DNA of 64,000 nt from Chitinophaga filiformis (GCF_023100805.1 NZ_CP095855.1:4071001-4135000), one strand, 5' to 3'; shown: positions 42,462 through 52,092, counted from the stretch's first letter. Translations and numbers: made by a program. The notes: generated by a model not told the origin, from the letters alone.

Positions 42462-44735
42462 TTATACAAGATCAAACCTGTCCAGGTTCATCACCTTGTT
42501 CCAGGCTGCCACAAAGTCTTTCACAAATTTAGCCTGCGCATCTGCACTGCCGTATACTTCTGCTATAGCTCTGAGTTCTGAGTTAGAGCCGAATACGAGA
42601 TCTGCACGTGTGCCGGTCCATTTAATGTTGCCGGTAGCACGGTCGCTGCCCTCATACAATTCTCGGTCTGCCGACACAGCTTTCCATGCGGTGCTCATGT
42701 CGAGCAGGTTGATAAAGAAGTCGTTGGTGAGCTGGCCCGGACGCGATGTGAAAACGCCGTGTTTAGAACCATCAAAATTAGTATTCAGTACACGCATACC
42801 GCCTACCAGTACTGTTAACTCAGGCGCTGTAAGTGTAAGCAGATGTGCTTTATCTATCAGCAACTCTTCCGTAGATACGGGCAGTTTTGACTTGCGGTAG
42901 TTACGGAAGCCGTCAGCAATGGGTTCGAGATAGCCTACTGATTCAACGTCAGTTTGTTCCTGTGAAGCATCCATACGGCCAGGTGTAAAAGGTACAGTGA
43001 CGGTGTGGCCTGCATCTTTCGCCGCCTTTTCGATACCGGCGGCGCCGGCCAGTACGATCAGATCGGCCAGGGAAACTTTCTTACCGGCTGTTTGTGCACC
43101 GTTGAATTCTTTTTGAATATTCTCGAGTACCCCCAAGACTTTTTGCAACTGTGTAGGATTATTTACTGCCCAGTATCTTTGAGGAGCCAGGCGAATGCGG
43201 GCGCCATTTGCACCACCGCGTTTGTCGGATCCGCGGAAAGTGGAAGCAGCAGCCCATGCTGTAGATACCAATTCCGATACACTTAATCCGGAGGCCAGTA
43301 CTTTTGCCTTCAGGGTAGCAATATCGTTTTCATCTATCAATACGTGGTTTACTGCAGGGATAGGATCTTGCCAGATCAGCTCTTCCTGTGGTACATCAGG
43401 ACCGAGGTAGCGGGCGCGGGGCCCCATATCGCGGTGGGTCAATTTAAACCATGCACGGGCAAATGCGTCTGCAAATGCATCCGGGTTTTCCAGGAAGTGC
43501 CTGGATATTTTTTCATAAACCGGATCGAACCTTAAAGAGAGGTCAGTGGTAAGCATGGTAGGTAAACGCTTTTTCGAGCCATCATGCGCATCAGGAATAA
43601 TGCTCTCCGCATTTTTAGCCACCCACTGGTGAGCGCCCGCGGGGCTTTTAGTCAATTCCCATTCAAAGCCGAAGAGGTTCTCGAAGAAGTTATTGCTCCA
43701 ACGGGTTGGCGTTTTCGTCCATGTTACTTCAAGTCCACTGGTAATGGTGTCTGCACCTTTACCGGAACCATAGCTGTTACGCCAGCCAAGGCCCTGCAAT
43801 TCCAGGTCAGAAGCCTCCGGTTCTTTGCCCACATGGGTGGCAGGAGCTGCACCGTGGGTTTTACCGAAGCTGTGTCCACCAGCTATGAGGGCAACTGTTT
43901 CTTCATCGTTCATAGCCATGCGGCCAAAAGTATCGCGGATATCTTTAGCGGCTGCAATAGGGTCAGGATTACCGTCAGGACCTTCAGGATTCACATAGAT
44001 CAGACCCATTTGTACAGCAGCAAGCGGTTTTTCCAGGTTGCGGGTATGGATATCACCATCAGCATCGTCGTCGGAAACCAGTACACCATGATTTTCCACT
44101 ACGCCGGGCGAACCATGCGCATATCGTATGTCGCCGCCCAGCCAGGTGTTTTCAGCACCCCAGTATACATCTTCATTTGGCTCCCATACATCTGCACGTC
44201 CGCCGGCAAATCCAAAGGTCTTAAAGCCCATTGATTCCAGCGCCACGTTGCCGGTCAGGATCATCAGGTCTGCCCAGGATATTTTACGGCCATACTTCTG
44301 TTTGATAGGCCAGAGCAACCTCCGCGCTTTATCGAGACTTACGTTGTCGGGCCAGCTGTTAAGCGGAGCAAAACGTTGCTGACCTTCGCCTCCGCCGCCA
44401 CGGCCGTCGAATACGCGATAGGTACCCGCACTATGCCAGGCCATACGGATGAATAAAGGACCATAATGCCCAAAGTCTGCAGGCCACCAATCCTGTGAAT
44501 CTGTCATCAGTGCATGCAGGTCTTTCTTTACGGCTTCCAGGTCGAGGCTTTTAAAAGCTTCGGCATAGTTAAAATCTTCATCCATCGGGTTTGACAAAGG
44601 AGAGTGCTGACGCAGTATATTCAGCTTTAGCTGGTTGGGCCACCAGTCACGGTTCCTGGTGCCACCACCGCCAACATTCTGCTTCATACTGCCGTTATGA
44701 AACGGGCATTTACTGATATCCTTTTCGTTTTCCAT
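42462..44735 (-). CDS. katG: Catalase-peroxidase
   Basis: A 757-residue bifunctional haem enzyme of normal length with two tandem peroxidase domains. The N-terminal domain has the distal triad Arg97, Trp100 and His101 (FIRMAWHSAGTYR), and the proximal-His region GGHSFGKTHGA near residue 270. A GLIYVNPEGPDG segment carries the Tyr of the Met-Tyr-Trp adduct. It removes hydrogen peroxide in the cytosol. It is a single-gene unit with palindromic sites upstream (44824, 44848) that suggest peroxide-responsive control. Confidence 0.97.
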   Translation of the reverse strand: MENEKDISKCPFHNGSMKQNVGGGGTRNRDWWPNQLKLNILRQHSPLSNPMDEDFNYAEAFKSLDLEAVKKDLHALMTDSQDWWPADFGHYGPLFIRMAWHSAGTYRVFDGRGGGGEGQQRFAPLNSWPDNVSLDKARRLLWPIKQKYGRKISWADLMILTGNVALESMGFKTFGFAGGRADVWEPNEDVYWGAENTWLGGDIRYAHGSPGVVENHGVLVSDDDADGDIHTRNLEKPLAAVQMGLIYVNPEGPDGNPDPIAAAKDIRDTFGRMAMNDEETVALIAGGHSFGKTHGAAPATHVGKEPEASDLELQGLGWRNSYGSGKGADTITSGLEVTWTKTPTRWSNNFFENLFGFEWELTKSPAGAHQWVAKNAESIIPDAHDGSKKRLPTMLTTDLSLRFDPVYEKISRHFLENPDAFADAFARAWFKLTHRDMGPRARYLGPDVPQEELIWQDPIPAVNHVLIDENDIATLKAKVLASGLSVSELVSTAWAAASTFRGSDKRGGANGARIRLAPQRYWAVNNPTQLQKVLGVLENIQKEFNGAQTAGKKVSLADLIVLAGAAGIEKAAKDAGHTVTVPFTPGRMDASQEQTDVESVGYLEPIADGFRNYRKSKLPVSTEELLIDKAHLLTLTAPELTVLVGGMRVLNTNFDGSKHGVFTSRPGQLTNDFFINLLDMSTAWKAVSADRELYEGSDRATGNIKWTGTRADLVFGSNSELRAIAEVYGSADAQAKFVKDFVAAWNKVMNLDRFDLV

Positions 44736-44823
44736 TTTTGTGAGTTTATGAAGTTAAATGAACAGTTTCTTACACCTGGTATTGTGTATAGGACGGTAAA
44801 AGTATGATTTTGAAGATATAATT

Positions 44824-44839
44824 AAAATCAATTGATTTT
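44824..44839. promoter_or_regulatory. Palindrome upstream of katG
   Basis: AAAATCAATTGATTTT is a perfect 16-bp palindrome about 90 bases upstream of the katG start and 8 bases from the second palindrome at 44848. It could be a binding site for a peroxide regulator or a chance AT palindrome. Confidence 0.45.
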
Positions 44840-44847
44840 ATGATTTA

Positions 44848-44862
44848 ATAGTTAAAATCTAT
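44848..44862. promoter_or_regulatory. OxyR half-site-like palindrome upstream of katG
   Basis: ATAGTTAAAATCTAT matches the OxyR half-operator pattern ATAGnTnnnAnCTAT at every specified base, about 113 bases upstream of the katG start. Only one full half-site is visible; the neighbouring palindrome at 44824 is at the right distance but does not match. No oxyR gene is in the window. Confidence 0.5.
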
Positions 44863-44974
44863 TGCCTTTTATCTGTGCCCGGTTGTGGTACGTGTAAACA
44901 TCATATTTATAAAAGGGCATTCGTCTTCAGGTAAGGAGAGATAAACGCGGACAGGGTACGGTATATTTCGGTAT

Positions 44975-45004
44975 TTTCCCCCATATGTTTACATACGGGG
45001 GAAA
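44975..45004 (-). terminator. Terminator of the sulfatase gene
   Basis: TTTCCCCC (44975-44982) pairs with GGGGGAAA (44997-45004), with an inner ATATG-type extension, 22 bases past the stop of the minus-strand sulfatase gene. Confidence 0.7.
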
Positions 45005-45026
45005 GTAAACAAGTCTTTTGCTTTGT

Positions 45027-46343
45027 CTAATTTACGGGATATTGATCTAATAGCGTTGTGAGCTTTACTACTATTTCAGGATGTTCCGCGGAAAGGTTGA
45101 CTCTTTCTGCAGGATCATAATTAAGATTAAATAATTCAATAAGGGGTCGTGCACCGGTTTTCGTTCTTCTCAGTTTCCAGGGGCCCTGGCGTACTACTTC
45201 CGGGATGTTATTGTGGACATAATAGATCTCCCGGTGGGTATCCGGCGCATTACGGGTAAGGACCCCGGCTACAGATTGCCCATCCAGCACGGTGTGGGCG
45301 GGCAATGGACAATGTACCCATTCTGCCAGTGTGGGCAGCACATCCAGGCAGGTCATGGCTGCCCCGGTCGATACACCTTTTAGTGTATGGTTCTTCCAGT
45401 AAACTATAAAAGGCACCCGTACACCGCCTTCATAGGTGGTGGCTTTGCTGCCCCTGAACACTCCTGCATAACCGGTGTGATAGGACGTTGTAACACTGTC
45501 GTCAGCCATACGGGAAGGATAGTCATTCCAGGGCCCGTTATCGCTGGAGAACATAAAGATGGTGTTCTCTGCCTGGCCCTGTTGTTCCAGTACTTTCCAT
45601 ATAGCGGCCAGCCCCGCATCCATGTCGGCAATTACAGCCCCGAGTTCTCCTCCGTTTTCCATACTGCTATTCTTCCTGTGTGCTGCGAAATATACCGGCA
45701 GGTGGGGCATATTGTGCGAGAGGTACAAAAAGAAGGGCTGATCCTTCTTTTGCTGCCTTATGAATTGTATGGCTTCCCTCGTGTATAACTGTACCAGGGA
45801 ACTGTCGTCTGGCCGTATAACAGCAGGTGTGTTGTTTCTGTACAGTTTCATAGTCGTGTCACTCTTGACATATGGAGGGCGATAGTCATGGCTGTACAAC
45901 AGCCCGAAATAGGAATCAAAGCCCTGGTTCACGGGCAGGTTGGCCTGATGGTCGCCCAGATGCCATTTGCCCACCATAGCAGTTTTGTAACCTGCAGCCC
46001 TGAGCATTTCTGCAATCGTTATTTCAGATGCCGGTAGTCCTAAGGGGGAACCAGGCGCCAATGGTAAAGGAATATTAGGCCTTGTGCAATACCTTCCTGT
46101 GAGCAGAGAGGCCCTTGAAGGAGAACAGGTCGGGCTGGTAACGACATAATTGGTCGCCCTTACACCCATCGCGGCCATCCGGTCTAAAAAAGGTGTTTTA
46201 ATAACAGGGTTACCATAGCAGGACAAATCTGCATAGCCCAGGTCATCTGTCAGCACAAAAATGATATTCGGCCGGTGCTGGGAAAAGAGTTTATCGTTGT
46301 AAAGGAGGAGGACCAGGAAGAGCAGGAAACCTGTTAAACGCAT
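45027..46343 (-). CDS. Exported sulfatase (arylsulfatase A family)
   Basis: A 438-residue enzyme with a signal peptide (about 1-21). The metal-binding LTDDLGYADLSCYG pair is at Asp33-Asp34, and the formylglycine signature Cys73-Ser-Pro-Ser-Arg (CSPSRASLLTGRY) is intact, so the active-site Cys can be oxidised by a sulfatase-modifying enzyme. Further conserved pieces are GKWHLGDH and the FSSDNGPW metal motif. It hydrolyses sulfate esters, probably from glycans, in the periplasm. No sulfatase-maturing enzyme or SusCD pair is next to it. Confidence 0.93.
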   Translation of the reverse strand: MRLTGFLLFLVLLLYNDKLFSQHRPNIIFVLTDDLGYADLSCYGNPVIKTPFLDRMAAMGVRATNYVVTSPTCSPSRASLLTGRYCTRPNIPLPLAPGSPLGLPASEITIAEMLRAAGYKTAMVGKWHLGDHQANLPVNQGFDSYFGLLYSHDYRPPYVKSDTTMKLYRNNTPAVIRPDDSSLVQLYTREAIQFIRQQKKDQPFFLYLSHNMPHLPVYFAAHRKNSSMENGGELGAVIADMDAGLAAIWKVLEQQGQAENTIFMFSSDNGPWNDYPSRMADDSVTTSYHTGYAGVFRGSKATTYEGGVRVPFIVYWKNHTLKGVSTGAAMTCLDVLPTLAEWVHCPLPAHTVLDGQSVAGVLTRNAPDTHREIYYVHNNIPEVVRQGPWKLRRTKTGARPLIELFNLNYDPAERVNLSAEHPEIVVKLTTLLDQYPVN

Positions 46344-46567
46344 GGGTATTCATTTAATGGTAAAAAGTCGCTTACTAAGATAATACCTCTGGCTAATTAT
46401 TTCGGTCTTTTTTGTACGCTTCACCAGCACCTCTCCGGCTTACTGGAGACCGGCGCCAGGTTTCCTTGTGGCTAAGATATTTATCGGTGACAATTTGCAA
46501 AGAAACCTACATAGCGACCGAATATCAGCTCTGATATACAAGCATCATTATTCCAGCGGGAATACGG

Positions 46568-46733
46568 ATGGATCATGTTAAATTGTATAGAAAGATTAAT
46601 GAAGCGGCGAAAATATATAAGATCCGCGCGATCCCGGCCAGCTTTCTGCCGGACCCCAAGATAAGTTCATTGCGCGCCATCTGAGGAAAAGGCTTTACTG
46701 GATAAGCTGGCGGAGATTTCAAAGGAACTGTAG
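46568..46733 (+). pseudogene. Decayed C-terminal fragment of a TlpA-like thioredoxin
   Basis: Plus-strand reading gives YKIRAIPASFLPDPK (46610 region), the cis-Pro loop of thioredoxin-fold lipoproteins, then after a frame change IAR.LR and, in a third frame, KALLDKLAEISKEL followed by TAG at 46731. Joined, this matches the usual ending ...FLIDPxGKIIAxxLRGKALxxKLxEL. At least two frameshifts and no N-terminal CxxC domain make it a remnant. It lies in the 498-base gap between the sulfatase and the PepSY-like gene; the rest of the gap is featureless. Confidence 0.65.
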
Positions 46734-46841
46734 CGGGAGGGGAATAAGAAGAACCCTATTCCGTTTTTTACAATTTTAAAGTTGAGCCCTATGCTACTTT
46801 TACATCATCAACAACAAAATTGTTTTATTAAAATCTGAACC

Positions 46842-47327
46842 ATGAAACGGAATGCTTTTATACGTGTAGCTGTTCTTCACCCGGTGTTGCATCTGAAAAG
46901 AATTGTCCTGATAGCATCAATGATCCTCTGTTCACAGTTACCTTTGCTTGCCGCCCCCGATGAAGCGCTGTTAAAGCTTTTTCATCGCTCCTTTCCCGAA
47001 GCAGAATATATCAGGTGGACGGAAGATGGAGATTTTAACGTTGTTTGCTTTGTACAGAACGAAAGCCAGTACAGGATATGGTACGATAAACAAGGCACGC
47101 TGATCTATTCACTACGGTATTGTGGTGAGAATGAATTGCCTTTAACAGTGCTCAGAGCTGTAAAGAAAAAGTATCGCGACAGGCATATTGAAGGCGTTAC
47201 AGAAGTGACCAACAGATCCGGGGTGTGTTATGAACTGTTGCTCAGCGATGGAGAGAAATGGTATACCGTTACCAGCACAAGCTCCGGTAACGTAGCGTTG
47301 AAGTCTTCTATGAAGAAACAGCTGTAA
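46842..47327 (+). CDS. Exported PepSY-like/BLIP-fold protein
   Basis: A 161-residue protein with an uncleaved-looking or late signal sequence (residues 18-38, HLKRIVLIASMILCSQLPLL, then AAPDEAL). The mature part has one or two copies of the PepSY-like module: FHRSFPEAEYIRWTEDGDFN, then LRAVKKKYRDRHIEGVTEVTN and ELLLSDGEKWYTVTSTSSGN. These small periplasmic proteins of Bacteroidota (DUF2874-type) have the beta-lactamase-inhibitor-like fold and unknown function. A hairpin terminator follows. Confidence 0.75.
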   Translation: MKRNAFIRVAVLHPVLHLKRIVLIASMILCSQLPLLAAPDEALLKLFHRSFPEAEYIRWTEDGDFNVVCFVQNESQYRIWYDKQGTLIYSLRYCGENELPLTVLRAVKKKYRDRHIEGVTEVTNRSGVCYELLLSDGEKWYTVTSTSSGNVALKSSMKKQL

Positions 47328-47338
47328 TGCCATCTTAA

Positions 47339-47378
47339 AAGAGAACGGTGACTACATCCTGCAGGCACCGTTCTTTAT
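47339..47378. terminator. Terminator downstream of the PepSY-like gene
   Basis: AGAACGGTG and CACCGTTCT pair across about 17 bases, with TTTATT following, between convergent stops at 47327 and 47401. Confidence 0.8.
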
Positions 47379-47400
47379 TAAGATGATAATAGTGAGCTCA

Positions 47401-49869
47401 TTACTCATCCTCCGGCATAATGATATGACTTCCTGCTGAAATTGTCTCGTACTTTTCACACCAATTGATCCAGTGATCCAGTTCAGGGTGGATCGGTTGT
47501 ATATTGTCTTCCCCACGGAAAATGTAAGAAGAGCCGGCCTGAGTGCTAAGCCTGCTTTGCAGTCTTTCTATCCAGTTCTGCCAGAACACAACATCTCCAC
47601 GTTCATTGTATATATAATCCCATAAGGCTTCCTGCTGCTCCCGGTAGGACTGCAGCCTCAGCGGATTTTCATCTCCGGCAGTCGCGAGCAGTTCTGCGGC
47701 GATCTCCTTCAGGGCATTTTCTTCTTCTTCGTCTACTGACATGAAGTACTTCGGATAAATGCCTAAGGGATGCATCAGGTTGTTAAAGATGCCAAGATCG
47801 TTGATATGCATACCTGCAATAACGAATGAACCGATCCCTGCATCGAGGCGCAGCATCGCCCCTTCACGGGAGGCAAGGGTCTCATTCAGTTCAATCATGA
47901 AATCCCGGTCAATAGGTTGGGTATTGTAGCGCTCAGGGATCTGGTAGGTAACGCCCCAGTTATAATTGGTGATGGTGTCCAGTTCAGCTGTCCTTTCAGC
48001 CAGTGGTTTACTCCGGGTGATCTCCTGTGCGAGTTCCCATTGTATGAGCCCATCTAATAAAGCGGCAGCCGGCGCCCATGAGGGATACGTAGCAAGACCA
48101 CGGTGTTCGCTGTCTTCCCGGTATCTGGCGAAGATGTAGGCAAAGGGATAAGCGGCGGCATATAGCACTCTTCTGCAGATCGTAATAGCATATGCCTGGA
48201 ATGTTGTTTCCTCCTGGCCGTTCCGGAACATCCAGACCAGTTTCCACAGCTCTTCCTGGTTGATGTTTTGTACGTATTTGTTATTCCAGCGTACCTTGCG
48301 TTTGATGATCGTATTGATGAGCGAAAAGTGCGCCAGTACATCGGCTGCTGCAGTTGATGCCGGTATCCAGTCTTCACCCTCTTTTATCATCGTGGCAATG
48401 GTCTCTTCATCGGAAATGTACCAGCAGTAATGCCTGTCTTTATCAATATTGATCGCAATGACCGATGGAGGGCTTGCGTTGCCATCAGCGTCTATTTCTC
48501 CGCCTCTGTTCAGTGTAATATGCCAGTCGTCTTCTGTAAAGGAAACAGTGTAGTTATCCGGCCCCAGGAGTGGCCCACTTATTATCGTTGTAAGGTCCTC
48601 TTTTGTGATCGCTGTATGGTGTGCCTGTGGCTTCAGCAACGGAATACCCTCACGGATAGTACTATAGAGGAGGAAGCCTTCTTCTTCGTCGAAAAGCTCG
48701 TCTACCAGCTTTTCCCTTATCAGCTCATTATCTTCCTGTTCATTCAATTTCAGCACTTTCACTGCTGCATGTTCTTCGAAGTAAAAGTCGTAATCGTCCG
48801 AGATCACAAGGGGGCACCATACATAAGAAGTGCCATATAGTTCACCGTGATTGTACACGCCCATCAGCATCTCTTCAACGGCGATGTAGCCATTTATATA
48901 GATGATTTGTCCGCCGACACATACATTTTTCGCTTTCAGGTTTCCCAGTACGATGAGAGAGCAGGCTCCATCTGTATTTTCATTGATGATACTGCCTTTT
49001 ACATGAAGATCTCCCAGCACTACAATACTCATGTATTCTTCTTTATCCAGGTCCAGTTCATCCAATACAGTGGTACCATCATAGAGCATGAACCTGTCAT
49101 CCGGCAGTCCGGGATCGCGTTTTTCTGCAAAAGCAAATGGGTAATCTTCGTATTTACACTTCAGATGTTGTATTAGTGGCTTTATCTCTTCCCATGAAGT
49201 AATTTTCGCCTCGGGATTATCGAATGCCGATATATTCCCCAGCTTCTCCCTGAACACAGGCCTTCCATCCTTCAGCATATGCAGCAATCGTTCATCGCCG
49301 GCAAAAAGGTACTCGTCTTCATCCAGCAGTTCACCCGCAACGGCTGGTAACAGGATATGCCGCCAGTTGGTATAATCGGCGGCTTTTATCTGCCATCCGC
49401 GGCAAAAAGTGGCAGCATTGATCCTGCCCTTAATGGATGCGCCATGGTTGTCTATGATGAGGAGCGGGGCATTCAGATCGCCCTGGATCTCAATTATGCC
49501 ATGGTTGTAATAGGCGAGCATGGCGTCTGTTACCGTTAGGTCCCCATCTACGATAATCTCCGCACATCCTGCCGCCAGGGTCTTACAGTTGAGTGAGCCG
49601 TGTACGATGAGAAAAGCGGAGCAGGTGTCAATCTCAAAATCAATTATTGGGGCATTCACGGTGAGGTTGCCATTTACGATGATGCCTGCCGTCTTTTTTT
49701 CATGGAAGAGATCATGCAGGTCCACATATTCGTTAATGAGGGTATCTCCGTCGTAAACTCTGACAATAAGTGAAGCGGCATCATCTTCAAACATGTCAAA
49801 ATCAGTAGCAAGTGGGGTTACCAAGTCCTGGTCTATAGCGTCCCTTAGTGATAGTGTCTTAAAGTTCAC
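47401..49869 (-). CDS. Large protein with two bactofilin-like (polymer-forming) repeat regions
   Basis: An 822-residue cytosolic protein. Two related regions of short beta-helix-like strands lie at about 60-150 (AGIIVNGNLTVNAPIIDFEI, SAFLIVHGSLNCKTLAAGCA, EIIVDGDLTV) and at about 283-345 (MSIVVLGDLHVKGSIINENT, SLIVLGNLKAKNVCVGGQII). The V-x-G-[DN]-L-x pattern is that of polymer-forming/bactofilin coils. The stretch between them and the C-terminal 400 residues are mixed and acidic with no recognised domain. No signal peptide. The N terminus starts at the ATG at 49869. It might form filaments or scaffold; function is unknown. Confidence 0.7.
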   Translation of the reverse strand: MNFKTLSLRDAIDQDLVTPLATDFDMFEDDAASLIVRVYDGDTLINEYVDLHDLFHEKKTAGIIVNGNLTVNAPIIDFEIDTCSAFLIVHGSLNCKTLAAGCAEIIVDGDLTVTDAMLAYYNHGIIEIQGDLNAPLLIIDNHGASIKGRINAATFCRGWQIKAADYTNWRHILLPAVAGELLDEDEYLFAGDERLLHMLKDGRPVFREKLGNISAFDNPEAKITSWEEIKPLIQHLKCKYEDYPFAFAEKRDPGLPDDRFMLYDGTTVLDELDLDKEEYMSIVVLGDLHVKGSIINENTDGACSLIVLGNLKAKNVCVGGQIIYINGYIAVEEMLMGVYNHGELYGTSYVWCPLVISDDYDFYFEEHAAVKVLKLNEQEDNELIREKLVDELFDEEEGFLLYSTIREGIPLLKPQAHHTAITKEDLTTIISGPLLGPDNYTVSFTEDDWHITLNRGGEIDADGNASPPSVIAINIDKDRHYCWYISDEETIATMIKEGEDWIPASTAAADVLAHFSLINTIIKRKVRWNNKYVQNINQEELWKLVWMFRNGQEETTFQAYAITICRRVLYAAAYPFAYIFARYREDSEHRGLATYPSWAPAAALLDGLIQWELAQEITRSKPLAERTAELDTITNYNWGVTYQIPERYNTQPIDRDFMIELNETLASREGAMLRLDAGIGSFVIAGMHINDLGIFNNLMHPLGIYPKYFMSVDEEEENALKEIAAELLATAGDENPLRLQSYREQQEALWDYIYNERGDVVFWQNWIERLQSRLSTQAGSSYIFRGEDNIQPIHPELDHWINWCEKYETISAGSHIIMPEDE

Positions 49870-49913
49870 GGTATAAGTTGTTAATCCGGAACGAAGGTAG
49901 TCAGAAAATATCT

Positions 49914-50837
49914 TTACTCAACGCCCTTCACGTTCATATCAATGGTATAGATCGCCTCAGAGGCTGTTATGAATAACTTATTCCTGTTTTTACCCCCAAA
50001 GGCAACATTAGCTGTCCAGCCTTCCGGAACAGGGATATGCGCTATTTGTATGCCCTGGCGGTTGAATATGGTAACGCCTCGCCCGGTAAGATACACATTG
50101 CCCTGGTTGTCGGTAGTCATGCCATCGGAGCCCATATGTGCAAAGAGTGCTGCCTTGCTTAAGGAGCCGTCTTTATTGATAGCATAGCGGTAAGTTTTGT
50201 TAGCCTGAATGTCTGATACATACAGGTATTTACCGTCAGCGGTACCGGCAATCCCATTGGGGCGCTGCAGCGTGTCTACAAGGGGTATCACTTTTTTGCT
50301 GCCATGTAACAATACATATACTTTTTCTCCTGCTATTTCCGGCTTTGTTCTGCTCCACCAGCTGCGTTGATAGTAGGGATCTGTAAAATAGATATCCCCT
50401 TTGGGCGATACCCACAGATCATTGGGACCGTTCAGTTTCTTACCATCGAGATCATTTATCAGTACGGTTACCTTTTTATGCGCATCGATCTTCCACAGCT
50501 GGTTTTGCTCGTCTGCACAGGAATATAGGTTCCCTTTTTTATCGATGTACAGGCCGTTTGACCTGCCCGCACTATCCATGTAAACGGAGAGGTGCCCGTC
50601 GGTACTGTATTTCCAGATCTTATTATTAGGTTGATCTGTAAAATAGATATTCCCCTGCCTGTCGGCTGCCGGGCCTTCTGTGAAAGAAAAATTCCTGGCA
50701 ATCAGCTGAGGTGTTGCACCTTCGGCTACCACACCCGTGTCGCATAGCGTACGATGATTTCCTGCGAAGGAGGGGATATTTGCTGTGAGCAGGTAAAAAG
50801 AAAATACAAAGGCAATAGCGGCTCTGACTGACATCAT
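49914..50837 (-). CDS. SMP-30/gluconolactonase family protein, exported
   Basis: A 307-residue protein with a signal peptide (about 1-25). It is a six-bladed propeller of the SMP-30/Gluconolactonase/LRE family: FTEGPAADRQGNIYFTDQPN, SNGLYIDKKGNLYSCADEQN, LNGPNDLWVSPKGDIYFTDP, RPNGIAGTADGKYLYVSDIQ. The metal ligands (Glu in FTEGP, Asn in NGPND, Asn/Asp in PNGI and the last blade) are in place. It probably hydrolyses a sugar lactone or similar ester in the periplasm. Single gene. Confidence 0.9.
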   Translation of the reverse strand: MMSVRAAIAFVFSFYLLTANIPSFAGNHRTLCDTGVVAEGATPQLIARNFSFTEGPAADRQGNIYFTDQPNNKIWKYSTDGHLSVYMDSAGRSNGLYIDKKGNLYSCADEQNQLWKIDAHKKVTVLINDLDGKKLNGPNDLWVSPKGDIYFTDPYYQRSWWSRTKPEIAGEKVYVLLHGSKKVIPLVDTLQRPNGIAGTADGKYLYVSDIQANKTYRYAINKDGSLSKAALFAHMGSDGMTTDNQGNVYLTGRGVTIFNRQGIQIAHIPVPEGWTANVAFGGKNRNKLFITASEAIYTIDMNVKGVE

Positions 50838-51056
50838 AACGTTGTTTTTGATAGCAGGAAGATAAGGAAAATACTTAAGGTCTTTCTATAAAAGGCACCT
50901 TGACTGGCGGATACTGAGTGTAAGAGGCACAATGTCTTATGAAATGCAACCGGAACATCGGTAGAAAAGAAGATTGAAAGATCCTGCAAGCTGCCCGTTA
51001 TATCCTAACAGCCGCTTTGTCCAACACTGAACTTTGCGGTCTGAAACATTAAATAC

Positions 51057-51479
51057 ATGACAGCAGGATTTTCCATTACCGTAGCTATTGGCGCTACCAC
51101 TATAGCAGCTATCTATATGACCGTTTTTTCTTTCGTTAAAGAGCCGCTGAGGCAGAAAATAAACGCCTTGATCATTGCCGGCGCAGGCGGGGTCTATTGG
51201 AGCAGTGGCCTGGGCTTTTATGAGTTTCCCCTGGGTATTATCATGATCTTTCTGGCTTACAAGGGACTGAAAAATTATAAATACCTGGCACTCGGATGGA
51301 TTGTCCATACTATCTATGACCTGTTACATCATTATTACGGTAATCCCATTATACCGATGGCGCCTGCATCCTCGGCGGGTTGCGCCATCTGCGACCCCAT
51401 ATTGGCCATATGGCTCTATTTCAATGCACCGTCTGTATTCCACCTGTTCCCGTCACGCCGGCGTCATCATGTGAGCTGA
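51057..51479 (+). CDS. DUF6010 family membrane protein
   Basis: A 140-residue protein with four membrane helices (about 6-24, 36-55, 57-67 and 100-115). Conserved histidines lie in WIVHTIYDLLHHYYGNPI and a late CAICDPILAIW segment contains two Cys. This matches the DUF6010 membrane family in my reading. Function unknown. Single gene, transcribed toward the GNAT gene 85 bases downstream. Confidence 0.75.
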   Translation: MTAGFSITVAIGATTIAAIYMTVFSFVKEPLRQKINALIIAGAGGVYWSSGLGFYEFPLGIIMIFLAYKGLKNYKYLALGWIVHTIYDLLHHYYGNPIIPMAPASSAGCAICDPILAIWLYFNAPSVFHLFPSRRRHHVS

Positions 51480-51564
51480 TCTTGCCGGTGGGAATACTGC
51501 TGGGTCATGGTAGAACGATGGCGTAATGACTTGCATATTTTTGCCGGAAAGTGTATTTTAAGGC

Positions 51565-52092
51565 ATGCAAGAAGCTTACGAAGTTTTTACAATATCGCCC
51601 GTTACTGCAACAGATATTCCAACCGTAACACAGCTTATCAACAGTGCTTACAGAGGCGAAGCCGGCAGCAAAAGCTGGACATCCGAAGGGCACCTGGTAG
51701 AAGGGGAGAGGACCACAGAAGAAGGTTTACTGGAACTTATCAGCCGGCCGGGTGTGACCATATTTAAGTGTTGCGACAAGCAGTTGGCTATACTGGGTAG
51801 TGTATTACTGGAAGAAAAGGATGATACACTATACCTTGGCATGCTGTCGGTCTTACCGGGTGTGCAGACAAGCGGTATAGGCAGCCGTTTGATACAATAC
51901 AGCGAAACCTTCGCCAGGGAACGTGGGTATCGATCTATTACCATTACCGTGATCGACAAACGGGAGGAACTGCTGGCCTGGTACCGGCGTAAGGGTTTTG
52001 TACCCACCGGTAACCGGATACCTTTTTCAAATAAGTCTTCCGCTCCAAGATCTTCGTTTTTCCTGATGGAACTGAGAAAAGACCTCGTATAG
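51565..52092 (+). CDS. GNAT family N-acetyltransferase
   Basis: A 175-residue acetyltransferase. It starts with FTISPVTATDIPTVTQLINS, contains the acetyl-CoA-binding segment PGVQTSGIGSRLIQYSETFA (Q-x-x-G-x-G, about residues 105-124) and ends the core with LAWYRRKGFVPTGNRIPF. A single-domain enzyme with unknown substrate. Its start codon was chosen as the first ATG before the core strand. It may share a transcript with the DUF6010 gene upstream, but the 85-base gap leaves this open. Confidence 0.88.
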   Translation: MQEAYEVFTISPVTATDIPTVTQLINSAYRGEAGSKSWTSEGHLVEGERTTEEGLLELISRPGVTIFKCCDKQLAILGSVLLEEKDDTLYLGMLSVLPGVQTSGIGSRLIQYSETFARERGYRSITITVIDKREELLAWYRRKGFVPTGNRIPFSNKSSAPRSSFFLMELRKDLV

